Part shown: in pieces, positions 16,970 through 26,754 of the stretch
How positions within the stretch are numbered: the first letter of the stretch is position 1
Layout: each line of letters opens with the position of its first letter
Origin: Nocardia shimofusensis NBRC 100134
GTDB taxonomy: Bacteria; Actinomycetota; Actinomycetes; Mycobacteriales; Mycobacteriaceae
Assembly (NCBI RefSeq): GCF_001613125.1
Contig: NZ_BDBT01000007.1
Span: 1 to 64,000, forward strand
DNA length: 64,000 nucleotides
Direction: 5' to 3'
Made by a program: the position numbers and the translations under genes
The notes under the pieces: model-generated
Told to the model about the DNA's origin: nothing
Seen by the model: only the letters and a program-made list of their open reading frames with translations
The model's database searches: none

Positions 16970-18586
16970 TCACGGCCAGGCTTCCGACGGGCGCACGATG
17001 TCGAAGGCCAGGCCGCTGGAGCTCTCGCCGCGGCCGGGATTCTTCTCGCGCCGGGTCCAGGTGTGCCAGGTGCCGTCGAACCAGCGCGCCAGCACGGGCC
17101 TGCGGACGACGACCGCGCCTTCGCGTGGCACCTCCTCCTCGTGCACCCAGGTCTCGGAGGTCAACAGCCGCCCCAGCGGCTTCGACGTCACGCCCGGCTG
17201 TGCGAGTTCGACGAGTGCGAACCGGATCGAGGCGGGCGAGAGTGCGTGCGGGACGAGCGGGAGCCAGTAGTCGGGGACGATGGTCTGCACGGCGTAGGAG
17301 CCCGTCGGGTTCGCTGGGGGCGGGGTGGGTTTGGTGCGTTCCCAGGATGCGCTGCGGTCGATCTGTTGGCCGCGGGCGCCGGTTACGGATCGTTCGATCG
17401 CCCACGCCGAGTTGGCGAGTTCGTCGCGGGCCAGCGACACCACTTCGGCGGGTTCGCCGACGGCGCCGCGTTCGGAGGGCATCATCAACAGGCCGTCGTC
17501 GGTTCCGTTGACGGTGAACAGGTTCCAGTGCTCGTCTGCTGATCCGGCACGCTCGACGACGTGCCTGCCACCGAAGGTGTCGGTGACGATGAGCGTGTCG
17601 AGGGTGGTCAGCGATCCGGTGGGCACCTCGACCGGCACCATGAACCAGTCGTTGCCGTAGACGGTACTGAACCCGATCAGCAGCAGACGCCCGGTGTCGA
17701 GGGTGCCGACCTCGGCCGAGCCGAAATCGATCTGCGCGTCTTCCATCTCCCAGAATCGGTCCGCCGGGATGCCGCCGAAGCGGACGGTCGAGGCCAGTGC
17801 CTCGTGGCGGAAGACGAACGGGTCCGCGGCGGCTGCCGGTTGGGCTGCGCTGTCACGATCGACGGTGAACCAGTCGAGGCCGTCGCCGAGGTACTCGTCG
17901 GCGTGGAAGACGTGCTCGCCGATCGAGAAGTCCGCGCGGTGCTCGAAGCGGTGCGGGTCGAAGGTGTCAGGGGCGTCCACCGGCAGGATCTCGTGCCACC
18001 ACGCCAGCCACGCCGCGCCGACCTCGTCCAGTCCGGCGACCCGGAGTCCGGCGCCGGACAGGTCGTCGGCGAGCCGGGCGGCGTCGGGGACTCTGCGCTC
18101 GAGCACGGTCACCACGTCGGTGATCGGATCCTGGTCGGCGGGGAATCCGTACTCGGCGAGCACGGTCGGCAGCCTCGCGGTGAGTCCGGCCTCGTCGAGT
18201 AGGCGCACGAAGTGCACGCCGCCTTCGACCCGTAGGCGACGGTCCGGTTCGGTGGCGTCCTCGGATTCGATCAACGCGTCGAGGGGTCCCGATGCGGAGG
18301 TGTAGGGCACCCAGTGCCCGTCGATGTCGAGTTCGTCGGCCGGGCCGGCCGGGCGCCACGCGCTGATCGGGACGCTGTGGCCGGCCAGTTCGACCAGCAC
18401 GGGTGAGGCGGCGTCCTGGGCCGCGAACTCGCCGAGTTGCCACTGGCGGGTCAACGACCATGCCGGATCGTGGATCCGGGCCGACAGGCCGGTCTGGACC
18501 TCGTTGGTCCGCGGCAGGGGTTCCACGCGGAAGGTGTCGTCGCCGCGGAAGAGGAAGTTGCCGAGAATATCGTGGGTTCGCCGCAT
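16970..18586 (-). CDS. Uncharacterised 538-aa operon protein
   Basis: I cannot name this protein. ATG 18586 lies 4 nt after the stop of the LysM gene. The N-terminus carries the motif ARIHDPAWSLTRQWQLGEF, followed by EFAAQDAASPV. I associate this pattern with large uncharacterised proteins that occur beside LysM/DUF6603 genes in other bacteria. The central region is acidic and aromatic-rich (DYWLPLVP, then RPVLARWFDGTWHTW). No signal peptide, membrane span or known catalytic motif is visible. Close spacing implies the same transcript and probably a stoichiometric partner. Confidence 0.6.
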   Translation of the reverse strand: MRRTHDILGNFLFRGDDTFRVEPLPRTNEVQTGLSARIHDPAWSLTRQWQLGEFAAQDAASPVLVELAGHSVPISAWRPAGPADELDIDGHWVPYTSASGPLDALIESEDATEPDRRLRVEGGVHFVRLLDEAGLTARLPTVLAEYGFPADQDPITDVVTVLERRVPDAARLADDLSGAGLRVAGLDEVGAAWLAWWHEILPVDAPDTFDPHRFEHRADFSIGEHVFHADEYLGDGLDWFTVDRDSAAQPAAAADPFVFRHEALASTVRFGGIPADRFWEMEDAQIDFGSAEVGTLDTGRLLLIGFSTVYGNDWFMVPVEVPTGSLTTLDTLIVTDTFGGRHVVERAGSADEHWNLFTVNGTDDGLLMMPSERGAVGEPAEVVSLARDELANSAWAIERSVTGARGQQIDRSASWERTKPTPPPANPTGSYAVQTIVPDYWLPLVPHALSPASIRFALVELAQPGVTSKPLGRLLTSETWVHEEEVPREGAVVVRRPVLARWFDGTWHTWTRREKNPGRGESSSGLAFDIVRPSEAWP

Positions 18587-18590
18587 GATC

Positions 18591-21500
18591 TCACTCCGCC
18601 AGTTCGAGCCAGAAGTCGCGCAATATCGAATGGGGTCCGGTGAACACCGGGGGCCGCACGACGGGCAGGATGTCGTCGAGCAGCGGTAGGTCGCCGAGGT
18701 CGACCGCGCGCAGTTTGGCCAGTTCCAGGGTGTCGCGCACCACCATGGCGAGTACGTCGGCAGTCCAGCCGCGTCCGGGGTCCGGCGGCACCGCGAGCAG
18801 TATCGCCTGGGGCGCCTTGGCGTCGGGCCGGTCGAAGTGGAACGACACACCGGTCAGCTCGGACTCCACGGGAACGGCGTCCGGGCCGGATTTGGTGGAC
18901 GACAGGCCGTAGGAGCCGGGGAGCACTTCGACCCACTCGTCGAACACGATCCCGGCGACGCGTCCGTTGTCGGGCACCGGGAACGGCCGATGGGCCACGA
19001 GATGTTCCCGCGCCGCGGGTCGTTCGGTGGGTGCGAAGGGCGCCCCGATCCACGGCCCACCGGTGGGGAATTGTGTGACCGACAGCGGGCACGGGCGCCC
19101 GGATCGGGCGCCGGCCAGCATGAGGGTCTCGTGCCAGGCGCAGGTGACCGGACGGATGGTGGCGAAGCGACGGGTCCAGTCCGCGATCGCGGATTCGCGG
19201 ACACCGGGTGGGCCGGGCGGGATCGTGGCGGCGTCGAGCAGGGTGGCGATAGGCAGGCCGGTGCCGAGGAAGTCGCCGAGCGCCAGGGTGACCGCACCGA
19301 GCCAGCCCGCATCGTCGGTTCGGGCGACGGCTCGGGCTAGCCGTTGCGGGTCGGCGTCGATGCCCAGTGCCATCCGGTTCTGCGCCGAGGTGACGGTAGC
19401 GACGAAGGCGCTCAGTCGTCCGCGCGCTTCGGCCATGTCCGGGGCGGGGTTGTCGGTGCTCTCCCCGGTCAGGTGCGCGAGTGTCAGCGCCCGAGCGCCG
19501 GCGAGCAACCGCTGCACGCGCCGGGTGATCTCGCGCAGTTCGAGCCAGTCGCCGTCGTAGTCGATCGTGTCGGCGTCGAACCCGGCGAGTTGCGCGACCC
19601 GGAGGTCGAGTCGGCGGTGGGTGTCGGTCGCAGCGTCCAGCGCGAAACCCAAAGCACTGAACTCCAGGTCGTCGGCGGTGAAGGTGAACGTCGTCGCACT
19701 ACCGGCCGGGCGGGCGGACAGCCGCCAGGTGGCTGCCGGTCCGAGGACTGCGGCGACCCAGGCGTCGACGCGTGGTTCGAGGTCGGCGAAGGCGTCGCGT
19801 GCCCAGCCCGCGGGCAGTGCCGGGTCGGCGGGCAGGATCGCCGCGGCCCGGTGGGTGATGGCGTTGCCCCGGTGCGGAGTGCGCAGGACGTCGAAGCGGT
19901 CCGGTACGTCGGTTCCGCGGCCGAGAGTGTCCGCGGCGATACCCGCGCGCATCGGGTTGCCGCCTACCAGTTGGTGCACGCTTTCAGCCAGCAGGAGATC
20001 GCCGACGGCGTCGAGTGCGTCGACGAGGTCGTCGAGCATGGGACGCGCCCGCTCGTCCGGGATCGCCAGGCCGGCTGCGGCGCGGGCGAGGGCCATGCCG
20101 TCGACGACGTTGGCCGGGGCGATCGCTTCGGCGCTGCGTCCCCACAGCTCGGAATTCTCCTGCCCGTCGGCGGGCTCGGGGACGACCGGCGTGGGGAAGG
20201 TCCGGCGGTAGAAGTCCTTCAGCGGGTCGAGGCCGGCGTCGCGGAGTGCGCGCTCGAAGCGGTAGCCCAGCAGCGCGCCCAGGTTCTGGCCGCGCCGGAC
20301 CCCGGCGAGCAGCCATCGCGCTGTGCGGGCCCGTCGTGAGGTCAGGTCGACGGCCAGTGCGCCGCCGCGATCGTGGGCCAGGAAGCCCGAGCGCAGCACC
20401 GCGGCGGTCGCGGCGTGGTGTTGTGAGGGGGCGTGGATGTAGCCGTCGCTGACGGTGTGTGTGGACGGGTTGCGGTGCAGGTTCTCGACCCACCCGTACC
20501 CGCCGATCCGGACGCCGGTCACGCCCGCCGCACGGGTGTCGGCGAGTCGTCTGGTGGCCAGCGAGGTCGCCCAGGCGTCCCAGCGGTGCGAGTAGACGTC
20601 GAGAATTTCCATCAACAGTGGCAGGTACCGGTCGGCGGGGAGTTGTTCCAGCGCCGCCAAGGCGGCCAGCACGGCGGGTGCACCGGCCCGTTTGCCGCGG
20701 GCATGGTCGCGTTTGGTGGCCAGGTCCTGCGGTGGCGTGTCGGGAAAGGACACCTTCTGGATGATGAGGTCGTCGATCAGTCCCGGGATGTCGAGCGCGT
20801 CGCGCAACGGTTCGCCGGCCTCGTCGAACAGGTCGGTGCGTGGATTGTCCTTCGAGGTCGTCGCGGGGATGAAGTCTTCCTCGCCGGAGGTGCCGAACAG
20901 GTCGGGTTCGCGCTGGTTCTGTTCACCGTGCAGGACCGGGATCGGCCAGTTCTGGTCGTAGGCGGTGAGGCGCTGCTCGAATTCGGCGTCGGTGATGCCT
21001 TCTTCGAGGACGGCGAGGGCGTCGGTGAGATGTCGACGGCTGCGACCGAAGAACTGCGGGTAGCTCGCGGCGTTGGGGGTCAGGCGTCGAGCGACTTCGG
21101 AGAAGTCGGCCGGGGTGCTGTCGGAGGTCCATGCCAGGTGGCTGATCAGTGGTGTCGGCATCGACCAGCGCAGGCCGGAGCGGAAGTCGATGCCGCCGAG
21201 GGAGAGCACCGGTCCCGGTGCGCGGCGGGTGAGCTCGAGTCCGTCGAGGGTCTCGGTCATCTTGTCGAATTTCTCCAGTGCTCCGGCGGGTGAGAGCACC
21301 CGGCGGATGACGAGGTTGTTCGACACGGGCAGTCGGGTCATGACGTCGACGGCGAGCCGGTCGGCGGGTCGGCCGTCGGTCACCCGCGGGATCCATCCCG
21401 AGATGAGCGCGGCCCGCCAGTGATCACGCAGCCGCAGCAGCCACGGCGCCAGCAGCGCGTCGGCGGTGTCGTGGCGGTGGGATCGCCATTCGTCGACGGT

Positions 21501-23858
21501 GGACACCGGCAGGATGCCGTACGGTTGGCGCCCGACCCGCAGGGTCGGCAGCGGTCCGCGGCTGCGCACGTGGTCGACCAGGTGATCGCGGATCCTGATC
21601 CAGGTCTGCCCGCTCGGTTGCGTGAATTCGGTGTCGAGGGTGCCGAGTGCGTCGGTGGCGGCACGAACGAATCCGAAGGCCAACGCGTCCCAGCTCAGCA
21701 GCGACAGTCCGGCGACCGCGCCGTCGGAGTCGGTGGTGCCGCCGTCGCAGTCGGCCAGGAATTCGGCGCCGTCGAGACCGAGGGAGGTGACCGTCCTGGC
21801 GGCGTCGGTGCCTTCCCGCAGCGACGTGACGTCGGCGCGGGGGGCGTGTGCGGAGGGTCGCGCCGACCACGAGGTCCGGGTCTCGGGGGTGTTGTTGGTG
21901 GGGGTGCCCGCGCTGAGGAATCCGAGTCCGGCGCCGAACGCATGGCCCCGCAGGGTGTTGCGCAGTCGTGTCGCCGCTTCTGCGGGTGCGTGTTCGCTGA
22001 CGCCTACGACGAACAGTTCGTCGAGATGGTCGATCCCCTCCGGCAGGGTCAGGGTGATGCCCATGCCGGCGACGACGGCGGCGGGGAAGTCGACGGCCCA
22101 GGCTGCGTGGTCGTGGTCGGCGGCGGCTTCGTCGGCCTCGAGCAGTCCCAACGGCAGCGGATCGGGGATGTCGGTGCCGGTGCTGTCCACGACGAGCGCG
22201 CCGTCGACGAATCCGAGGAACCGCCATCGGGACGGCATGGTCGTCACCTGGGGTGCCCGACGTTGCCGAGGATCACGCAAGTCCGGCTCCGGCATGCCGG
22301 GGCGGGTACGGCGGGTCGCCCAGGCGGCTCGCTGTGGGCTCAGAGTGGTCAGCAGGTCCTGCCATGCGCGGTCGCCGGGGTCGGCCCAGTAGGTGCGCGC
22401 CAGTTCGCGTTCGTCGGCAGTGAGTTCGGGGGCGAAGGCATCGATGTGGATGTCGTCGGGATAGACGCGTACCTGGATGGTCCGCTCGGCGATGCCGTTG
22501 GCGGCGGCGATCAATGCCGCGGCGGCGGGGTCACCGTAGGCGGCGGTGGCGATGGACTCGAGGGTGTCGCCGGGCGCGACGGTGTGTGTGCGGGTGATCG
22601 GGCGGGGGTGCGGCTCGCGCGCGGGGATCACCAGCACCTGCCCGATCTGGATGAGATGGGGGTTCACCAGGCCGTTGGCTCGGGCGATCAGCGGGAAGAG
22701 GGCGGCATCACCGTAGAACCGCAGGGCCAGCGCCGACAGTGTGTCTCCGGCGACGACGGTGTGATGCTGTACGGGTGTCTCGGGTTCGGGCAGCACGAGC
22801 ACTTGGCCGGTCCGGATGTCGTCGGGGAGGAATTTCGTTTCGATGCGGACCGGCAGCAGGGCGATCGGGTCGACGGCTGTGGGCGCGATCTCGGGGACGA
22901 CGAGCACTGTGCCGACGGGGATGCGGGTCGGGTCGTCGATCCGATTGGCGTCGGCGATCAGCGGCCACAGGTCGGCGTTGTCGTAGAAGCGCTGGGCGAG
23001 CTCGGACAAGGTCTCGTTCGGACGCATGGTGTGGGTGCGTGTCGGTGCCGCGGCTCGCGCCGGAATGGTGAGGACGTGTCCCACCTGGAGTGAGCGGGGG
23101 TCGACGACTCCGTTGGCTTGGGCGATCAGCGGCCACAGGTCGGCGTTGCCGTAGAAGCGCCGGGCGAGCTCGGACAAGGTCTCGTTCGGACGGACAGTGT
23201 GGGTGCGGGCTGGTGGCCGGCCGGCTTCGGGGATGACGATTTCCGTGCCGACGGGAATGCGGGTGGGGTCTTGGATCTGGTTGGCTCGGGCGATCAGCGG
23301 CCAGAGCTCGCCGTTGCCGTAGTAGTGCTGCGCGAGTTCGAACAACGTCTCGTCGGGGCGCATAGTGTGTCGCTGTCGTGGGAACAGAGGTGTGCCTGCG
23401 TCGAGCGAGGCCGCGAGTTCGGCGGTCGTGGCTTCGAGCTGGGTGCGCAGTTCCCGCGCCCGCACACGCCGTGCGGTTTGGGCAGCTTCGGCGTCGCGCA
23501 GGATGTCTTGTGCGCTGTTCCCGTGCGGGACGTTGGTCGGGTTCGAGGCCGCCCACTGCCGAGTCCGGTGCAGGGACGCTTCCTTGTCGTCGATTTCGGC
23601 CAGTACGGTGCCGTAGTGCAGCCGGATACGGTCGGCGCCGCGCCGCAAGGCGAACACCCGCGCCGGATCCGCGGTCGGTGGGTGCGGGGGCGGTACGAGG
23701 TCGGGGATGGTCAGCAGCTGGCCGACGACGATGAAGTCCGGGTCCGGGAGGCCGTTGGCTCGCGCGATGACCGGGAACAGGTCGGCGTCGCCGTAGAAGC
23801 GCAGGGCCAACGCCGACAGCGTGTCGTCGGGCTCGACCCGGTAGTGCGTGGGCATCAT
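18591..23858 (-). CDS. Giant 1755-aa multi-LysM protein
   Basis: ATG 23858 with AAGGAG upstream starts a protein whose first 456 residues hold LysM modules at about 5-52, 164-211, 219-267, 275-322 and 366-412, plus a shortened sixth at 424-456. Each shows the D/ETLxxLAxRFYGxAxLxPxIAxAN pattern. LysM modules usually bind peptidoglycan or chitin-like glycans. Residues 61-160 contain a predicted coiled coil. A conserved domain of unknown type then spans the rest. Its opening PVRIETKFL (336-344) seems separated from its continuation IQVRVYPDDIHIDAF (461-475) by LysM modules 5-6. There is no signal peptide, so any export must use another route. Proteins of this size and N-terminal arrangement suggest a scaffold or structural role. 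Confidence 0.7.
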   Translation of the reverse strand: MMPTHYRVEPDDTLSALALRFYGDADLFPVIARANGLPDPDFIVVGQLLTIPDLVPPPHPPTADPARVFALRRGADRIRLHYGTVLAEIDDKEASLHRTRQWAASNPTNVPHGNSAQDILRDAEAAQTARRVRARELRTQLEATTAELAASLDAGTPLFPRQRHTMRPDETLFELAQHYYGNGELWPLIARANQIQDPTRIPVGTEIVIPEAGRPPARTHTVRPNETLSELARRFYGNADLWPLIAQANGVVDPRSLQVGHVLTIPARAAAPTRTHTMRPNETLSELAQRFYDNADLWPLIADANRIDDPTRIPVGTVLVVPEIAPTAVDPIALLPVRIETKFLPDDIRTGQVLVLPEPETPVQHHTVVAGDTLSALALRFYGDAALFPLIARANGLVNPHLIQIGQVLVIPAREPHPRPITRTHTVAPGDTLESIATAAYGDPAAAALIAAANGIAERTIQVRVYPDDIHIDAFAPELTADERELARTYWADPGDRAWQDLLTTLSPQRAAWATRRTRPGMPEPDLRDPRQRRAPQVTTMPSRWRFLGFVDGALVVDSTGTDIPDPLPLGLLEADEAAADHDHAAWAVDFPAAVVAGMGITLTLPEGIDHLDELFVVGVSEHAPAEAATRLRNTLRGHAFGAGLGFLSAGTPTNNTPETRTSWSARPSAHAPRADVTSLREGTDAARTVTSLGLDGAEFLADCDGGTTDSDGAVAGLSLLSWDALAFGFVRAATDALGTLDTEFTQPSGQTWIRIRDHLVDHVRSRGPLPTLRVGRQPYGILPVSTVDEWRSHRHDTADALLAPWLLRLRDHWRAALISGWIPRVTDGRPADRLAVDVMTRLPVSNNLVIRRVLSPAGALEKFDKMTETLDGLELTRRAPGPVLSLGGIDFRSGLRWSMPTPLISHLAWTSDSTPADFSEVARRLTPNAASYPQFFGRSRRHLTDALAVLEEGITDAEFEQRLTAYDQNWPIPVLHGEQNQREPDLFGTSGEEDFIPATTSKDNPRTDLFDEAGEPLRDALDIPGLIDDLIIQKVSFPDTPPQDLATKRDHARGKRAGAPAVLAALAALEQLPADRYLPLLMEILDVYSHRWDAWATSLATRRLADTRAAGVTGVRIGGYGWVENLHRNPSTHTVSDGYIHAPSQHHAATAAVLRSGFLAHDRGGALAVDLTSRRARTARWLLAGVRRGQNLGALLGYRFERALRDAGLDPLKDFYRRTFPTPVVPEPADGQENSELWGRSAEAIAPANVVDGMALARAAAGLAIPDERARPMLDDLVDALDAVGDLLLAESVHQLVGGNPMRAGIAADTLGRGTDVPDRFDVLRTPHRGNAITHRAAAILPADPALPAGWARDAFADLEPRVDAWVAAVLGPAATWRLSARPAGSATTFTFTADDLEFSALGFALDAATDTHRRLDLRVAQLAGFDADTIDYDGDWLELREITRRVQRLLAGARALTLAHLTGESTDNPAPDMAEARGRLSAFVATVTSAQNRMALGIDADPQRLARAVARTDDAGWLGAVTLALGDFLGTGLPIATLLDAATIPPGPPGVRESAIADWTRRFATIRPVTCAWHETLMLAGARSGRPCPLSVTQFPTGGPWIGAPFAPTERPAAREHLVAHRPFPVPDNGRVAGIVFDEWVEVLPGSYGLSSTKSGPDAVPVESELTGVSFHFDRPDAKAPQAILLAVPPDPGRGWTADVLAMVVRDTLELAKLRAVDLGDLPLLDDILPVVRPPVFTGPHSILRDFWLELAE
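22491..23846 (-). repeat. LysM repeat block
   Basis: Six LysM modules lie within the giant gene. The third and fourth (about 22900-23205) remain strongly similar at DNA level, indicating recent duplication. The fifth resembles the first more closely. Confidence 0.75.
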
Positions 23859-23877
23859 CGGCTCCTTGCTGGTGCGG

Positions 23878-26754
23878 TCACTGGGGTGGGGTGCCGATCA
23901 TGCGCAGCGGTGAGAAGGCCAGCTGGAACGGCCGTTGGAAGGCGATGCGCGCCATGTCGGCGGCGTCGGATCCCCATTTCGCGAAGTGGGCCTCGTGCAG
24001 GGGCATCGGACGCGGCGGTTGCGGATTCGGCGACGGGGTGGGCGGCGCGGCGCCGCGCTGCTCGGGAACGACGAACCCCCGGCCGTCGGTGGGTACGTCG
24101 TCCCAGGTGAGGTCGGCCCATTCATCGAACGGCGGCGAGTCCGGTGTCTTCACATCGAAGCCGAACTGGGTGCCGCGCATCGGCTCGCGCAGCACGAACA
24201 GCCAGCGCTCTCGGATGGCGTCCTGGGCGTCGAGATCGAAGCAGTACAGGCTTGTTCGTTCGTCCACGGCCAGAGCGAAGTTGGGTTCTTTCCATTCACC
24301 ACCCGCATCGGGTACACGCCCGTCGAGCGTCGCTTTGACGGCGAGCACGCTCGTGCCGGGGTACCGCTGCAACACCTCGGCGCGGACCAGCAGCACCAGG
24401 CGGTCCTTGCCGCTGTTCGCGTCGTGGTCGCCCAGTTTCACCTCGGAAGCCCAGCGGGCGATCTCTCCGTACTCGGGCTGGGACAGATCTCGGCCCGGCC
24501 AGAACCGTGCGAACGGGGTGCCCGCTTCGTCGGTCGGGAATTCGCGCCAGCGCAGTTCGCGGTTGAATTCCTGGTTCAGTCCGACCAGCAGCGCCTCCAC
24601 GAACGCCGAATTCGTTTCCAGCAGTGTGGTGCTGTTCTGCGGGAACAGCGAGATACCTGGCAGGGTCCACTCCGGCCACCGCTGGAGCAGTTCGGCGCCG
24701 ATCGGGAAGAGGAACCGCGGGTGCTCCATGATCGGGCGGAACGGGCGACGATCGGCGGCGCTGCGGGCGGAGACCGCGGGCGAGCTGATCGCTGTCCGCA
24801 TCGCCTCCACCAACTGCCCGACCGGTTCGAGGCTTGTGCGCACGGTCGTGGCGAGCGACTCGAGCGTTCGGGCGCCGGTGAACGGGATCGGGGTGACGGC
24901 GCCGATGTCCTCGCCGTTGATCGAGCGACGCAGACCGCGCAACGCGACCGGTGCGGGAGCGAACACCAGCGCGCCGATCATCTCCTGGCCCATGTTCGTC
25001 GTCAGTGATTCGAACTGCTGGGCGACGCCGGCGCCGACGAAACCACTACGGTCGGCGAAGAGTGTGTGCTGTCCGGCGAGCAGCCCGGCCATCGTCTCCC
25101 CCGCGTAGCGTGCCGCGGGATCGTTGACGACCTGAGTAGCCCGTTCGTCGGCGCTCGCGCCTGCCAGGGTGGCTGTCGGTGGCTCGGCTTCGGTGCGCTC
25201 GAAGTACTCACGCAGCGCCGGCGTCGACGGCTGTCGAGCCGCCATCTCCCCCGCCGCGCGCGTGGCTCGCCGGGCCAGGGCGCCGCCGCCGCGGGTGAGC
25301 CGCGCGAACGCGGTGGAAGCAAGCCCGTCCGGCGCGGCGGATTGTGCGAGCACGGTGGCCAGCGAGGTGTCGGCGAACATCCGGTCGTTGTCGCGCAGCG
25401 GGTCGGCCAGTTGAGTGAGCGCGGCGTCGGTCAGGCGGTTCGTGTGCCGGTCCTGGGCCGTGGCGCCGGCAACGGCCGCCAGTTCGGTCGCTGCGAGCAG
25501 CGCGTTGGCGTCGTTGATCGCGCCGACCTGCTCCCAGGCCCGCGCCATCAGGAATTCCTGCTCGAGCTGGATGTATCGCGCGCCGAGCGCGGCCGGGATC
25601 CGGAACTGGACCTGCTGGTTCAACGCGGCCATCCAGCCGCTGGCCGGCACGGTCTGCATACCGGTGTGGTGGCTGCCGTAGAGCGGGGGTGCGACGGCCT
25701 TCTCGTCCCGGTCGGGCGCCTGGTTTCCACGGCGGGCGGCCGGTGCGTCGAGCTGTTCGACGAGCTCGGCGCGAAAGACCTCCCTGGCGTTCATGTCGGT
25801 CCACCGCTCGTCGTCGGTCTGGGTCCTCGGCAACCGCAACGCGCCCTGGATGTCGACGGTGACCACCTCGCCGGCGCCGGCGAGGACGTCCTGGTGCGGC
25901 CACGGGTTGCGCACGTCGATCCGGCGCGACCCGAAGCCCGGCAGCGAATTCCCCTGCACCGGCTCGATCTTGCGGGCGAGATCTTCGAAGGATCCTTTCG
26001 CGCCGGTGTGGAACCGCCAGGAGTAGTAGACCGGCAGGACAGCGCCTCGGCCCGCGCTCCAGGCGTCGCTCGCGGCGTCGGGTGCGTGCCCGTCGCCGCC
26101 GAGCCCGGCCGCGCGCCCCCCGATGGTCGCGGGCACCACACAGGCCAGCCAGCCCCGGTTCGGCGTGAGTTCGCGCGGGCAGATCAGCCGGGAGATCACG
26201 GCGTCGACGCCGGTGCGCAGGTCGGCTTCGATCACGGGCACCGGCGGCTGTGCGTCGTCGACGCGGGCCTCGATGTGCGCCCACGCCCAGGAATGTCGCA
26301 GATCCGGCAGTGCCGCGGCGGGTGCGTCGATCACGGGCAGGGGCCCGGTGCCGGGAACGAACCGGATCTCGTCCTCGCGCAGGACGATCAGCACCAGCCA
26401 GGGTCGTCGCTGTGGTCCTGCGGGCGTGGTGATCTCGGTGCCCGGCAGGCTGAACATCCACGGCAGGGCGCCGTCGGCGAATTCGATCGAGGCGAAATTG
26501 CCGGCGGTGCCGTGGGGGCAGCCGGCAGGCGGTTCGACTCGGGTGACCATGGCCTGGTCGAAGCCGAGGGTGTCGCCCGGGCCGAGCAGTTGCAGGTCCG
26601 GCCCGTCGAGTGTGCCCAGGTCTTCCTTGTCCTGGCCGGTGATGGCGCGAACGACCCGCACCCTCGGCGTGAATGCGGGCCTGCCGGACTGCGCGCGTCC
26701 GGCCGCGGCGGCCGCGCCGATCGCGACCGAGGAGACGAAGAATCGGCGGCTCAT
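23878..26754 (-). CDS. Tat-exported 958-aa operon protein
   Basis: ATG 26754 overlaps the stop of the DUF6603 gene (ATGA), giving coupled translation. The N-terminus MSRRFFVSSVAIGAAAAA fits a twin-arginine signal (SRRxF plus an Ala-rich hydrophobic stretch), so this member may be folded and then exported. After it come PGDTLGFDQAMV, LPWMFSLPG and RRPWLVLIVL, motifs I associate with the same uncharacterised set of large bacterial proteins. A helical central part and an aromatic C-terminal part (FDEWADLTWDDVP) follow. No enzyme motif is visible. A 19-nt gap separates it from the LysM gene. Confidence 0.65.
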   Translation of the reverse strand: MSRRFFVSSVAIGAAAAAGRAQSGRPAFTPRVRVVRAITGQDKEDLGTLDGPDLQLLGPGDTLGFDQAMVTRVEPPAGCPHGTAGNFASIEFADGALPWMFSLPGTEITTPAGPQRRPWLVLIVLREDEIRFVPGTGPLPVIDAPAAALPDLRHSWAWAHIEARVDDAQPPVPVIEADLRTGVDAVISRLICPRELTPNRGWLACVVPATIGGRAAGLGGDGHAPDAASDAWSAGRGAVLPVYYSWRFHTGAKGSFEDLARKIEPVQGNSLPGFGSRRIDVRNPWPHQDVLAGAGEVVTVDIQGALRLPRTQTDDERWTDMNAREVFRAELVEQLDAPAARRGNQAPDRDEKAVAPPLYGSHHTGMQTVPASGWMAALNQQVQFRIPAALGARYIQLEQEFLMARAWEQVGAINDANALLAATELAAVAGATAQDRHTNRLTDAALTQLADPLRDNDRMFADTSLATVLAQSAAPDGLASTAFARLTRGGGALARRATRAAGEMAARQPSTPALREYFERTEAEPPTATLAGASADERATQVVNDPAARYAGETMAGLLAGQHTLFADRSGFVGAGVAQQFESLTTNMGQEMIGALVFAPAPVALRGLRRSINGEDIGAVTPIPFTGARTLESLATTVRTSLEPVGQLVEAMRTAISSPAVSARSAADRRPFRPIMEHPRFLFPIGAELLQRWPEWTLPGISLFPQNSTTLLETNSAFVEALLVGLNQEFNRELRWREFPTDEAGTPFARFWPGRDLSQPEYGEIARWASEVKLGDHDANSGKDRLVLLVRAEVLQRYPGTSVLAVKATLDGRVPDAGGEWKEPNFALAVDERTSLYCFDLDAQDAIRERWLFVLREPMRGTQFGFDVKTPDSPPFDEWADLTWDDVPTDGRGFVVPEQRGAAPPTPSPNPQPPRPMPLHEAHFAKWGSDAADMARIAFQRPFQLAFSPLRMIGTPPQ

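Noticed and set aside
21420-23093. 557-aa plus-strand frame opposite the LysM repeats
   Set aside because: Repetitive only because the LysM repeats lie on the other strand.
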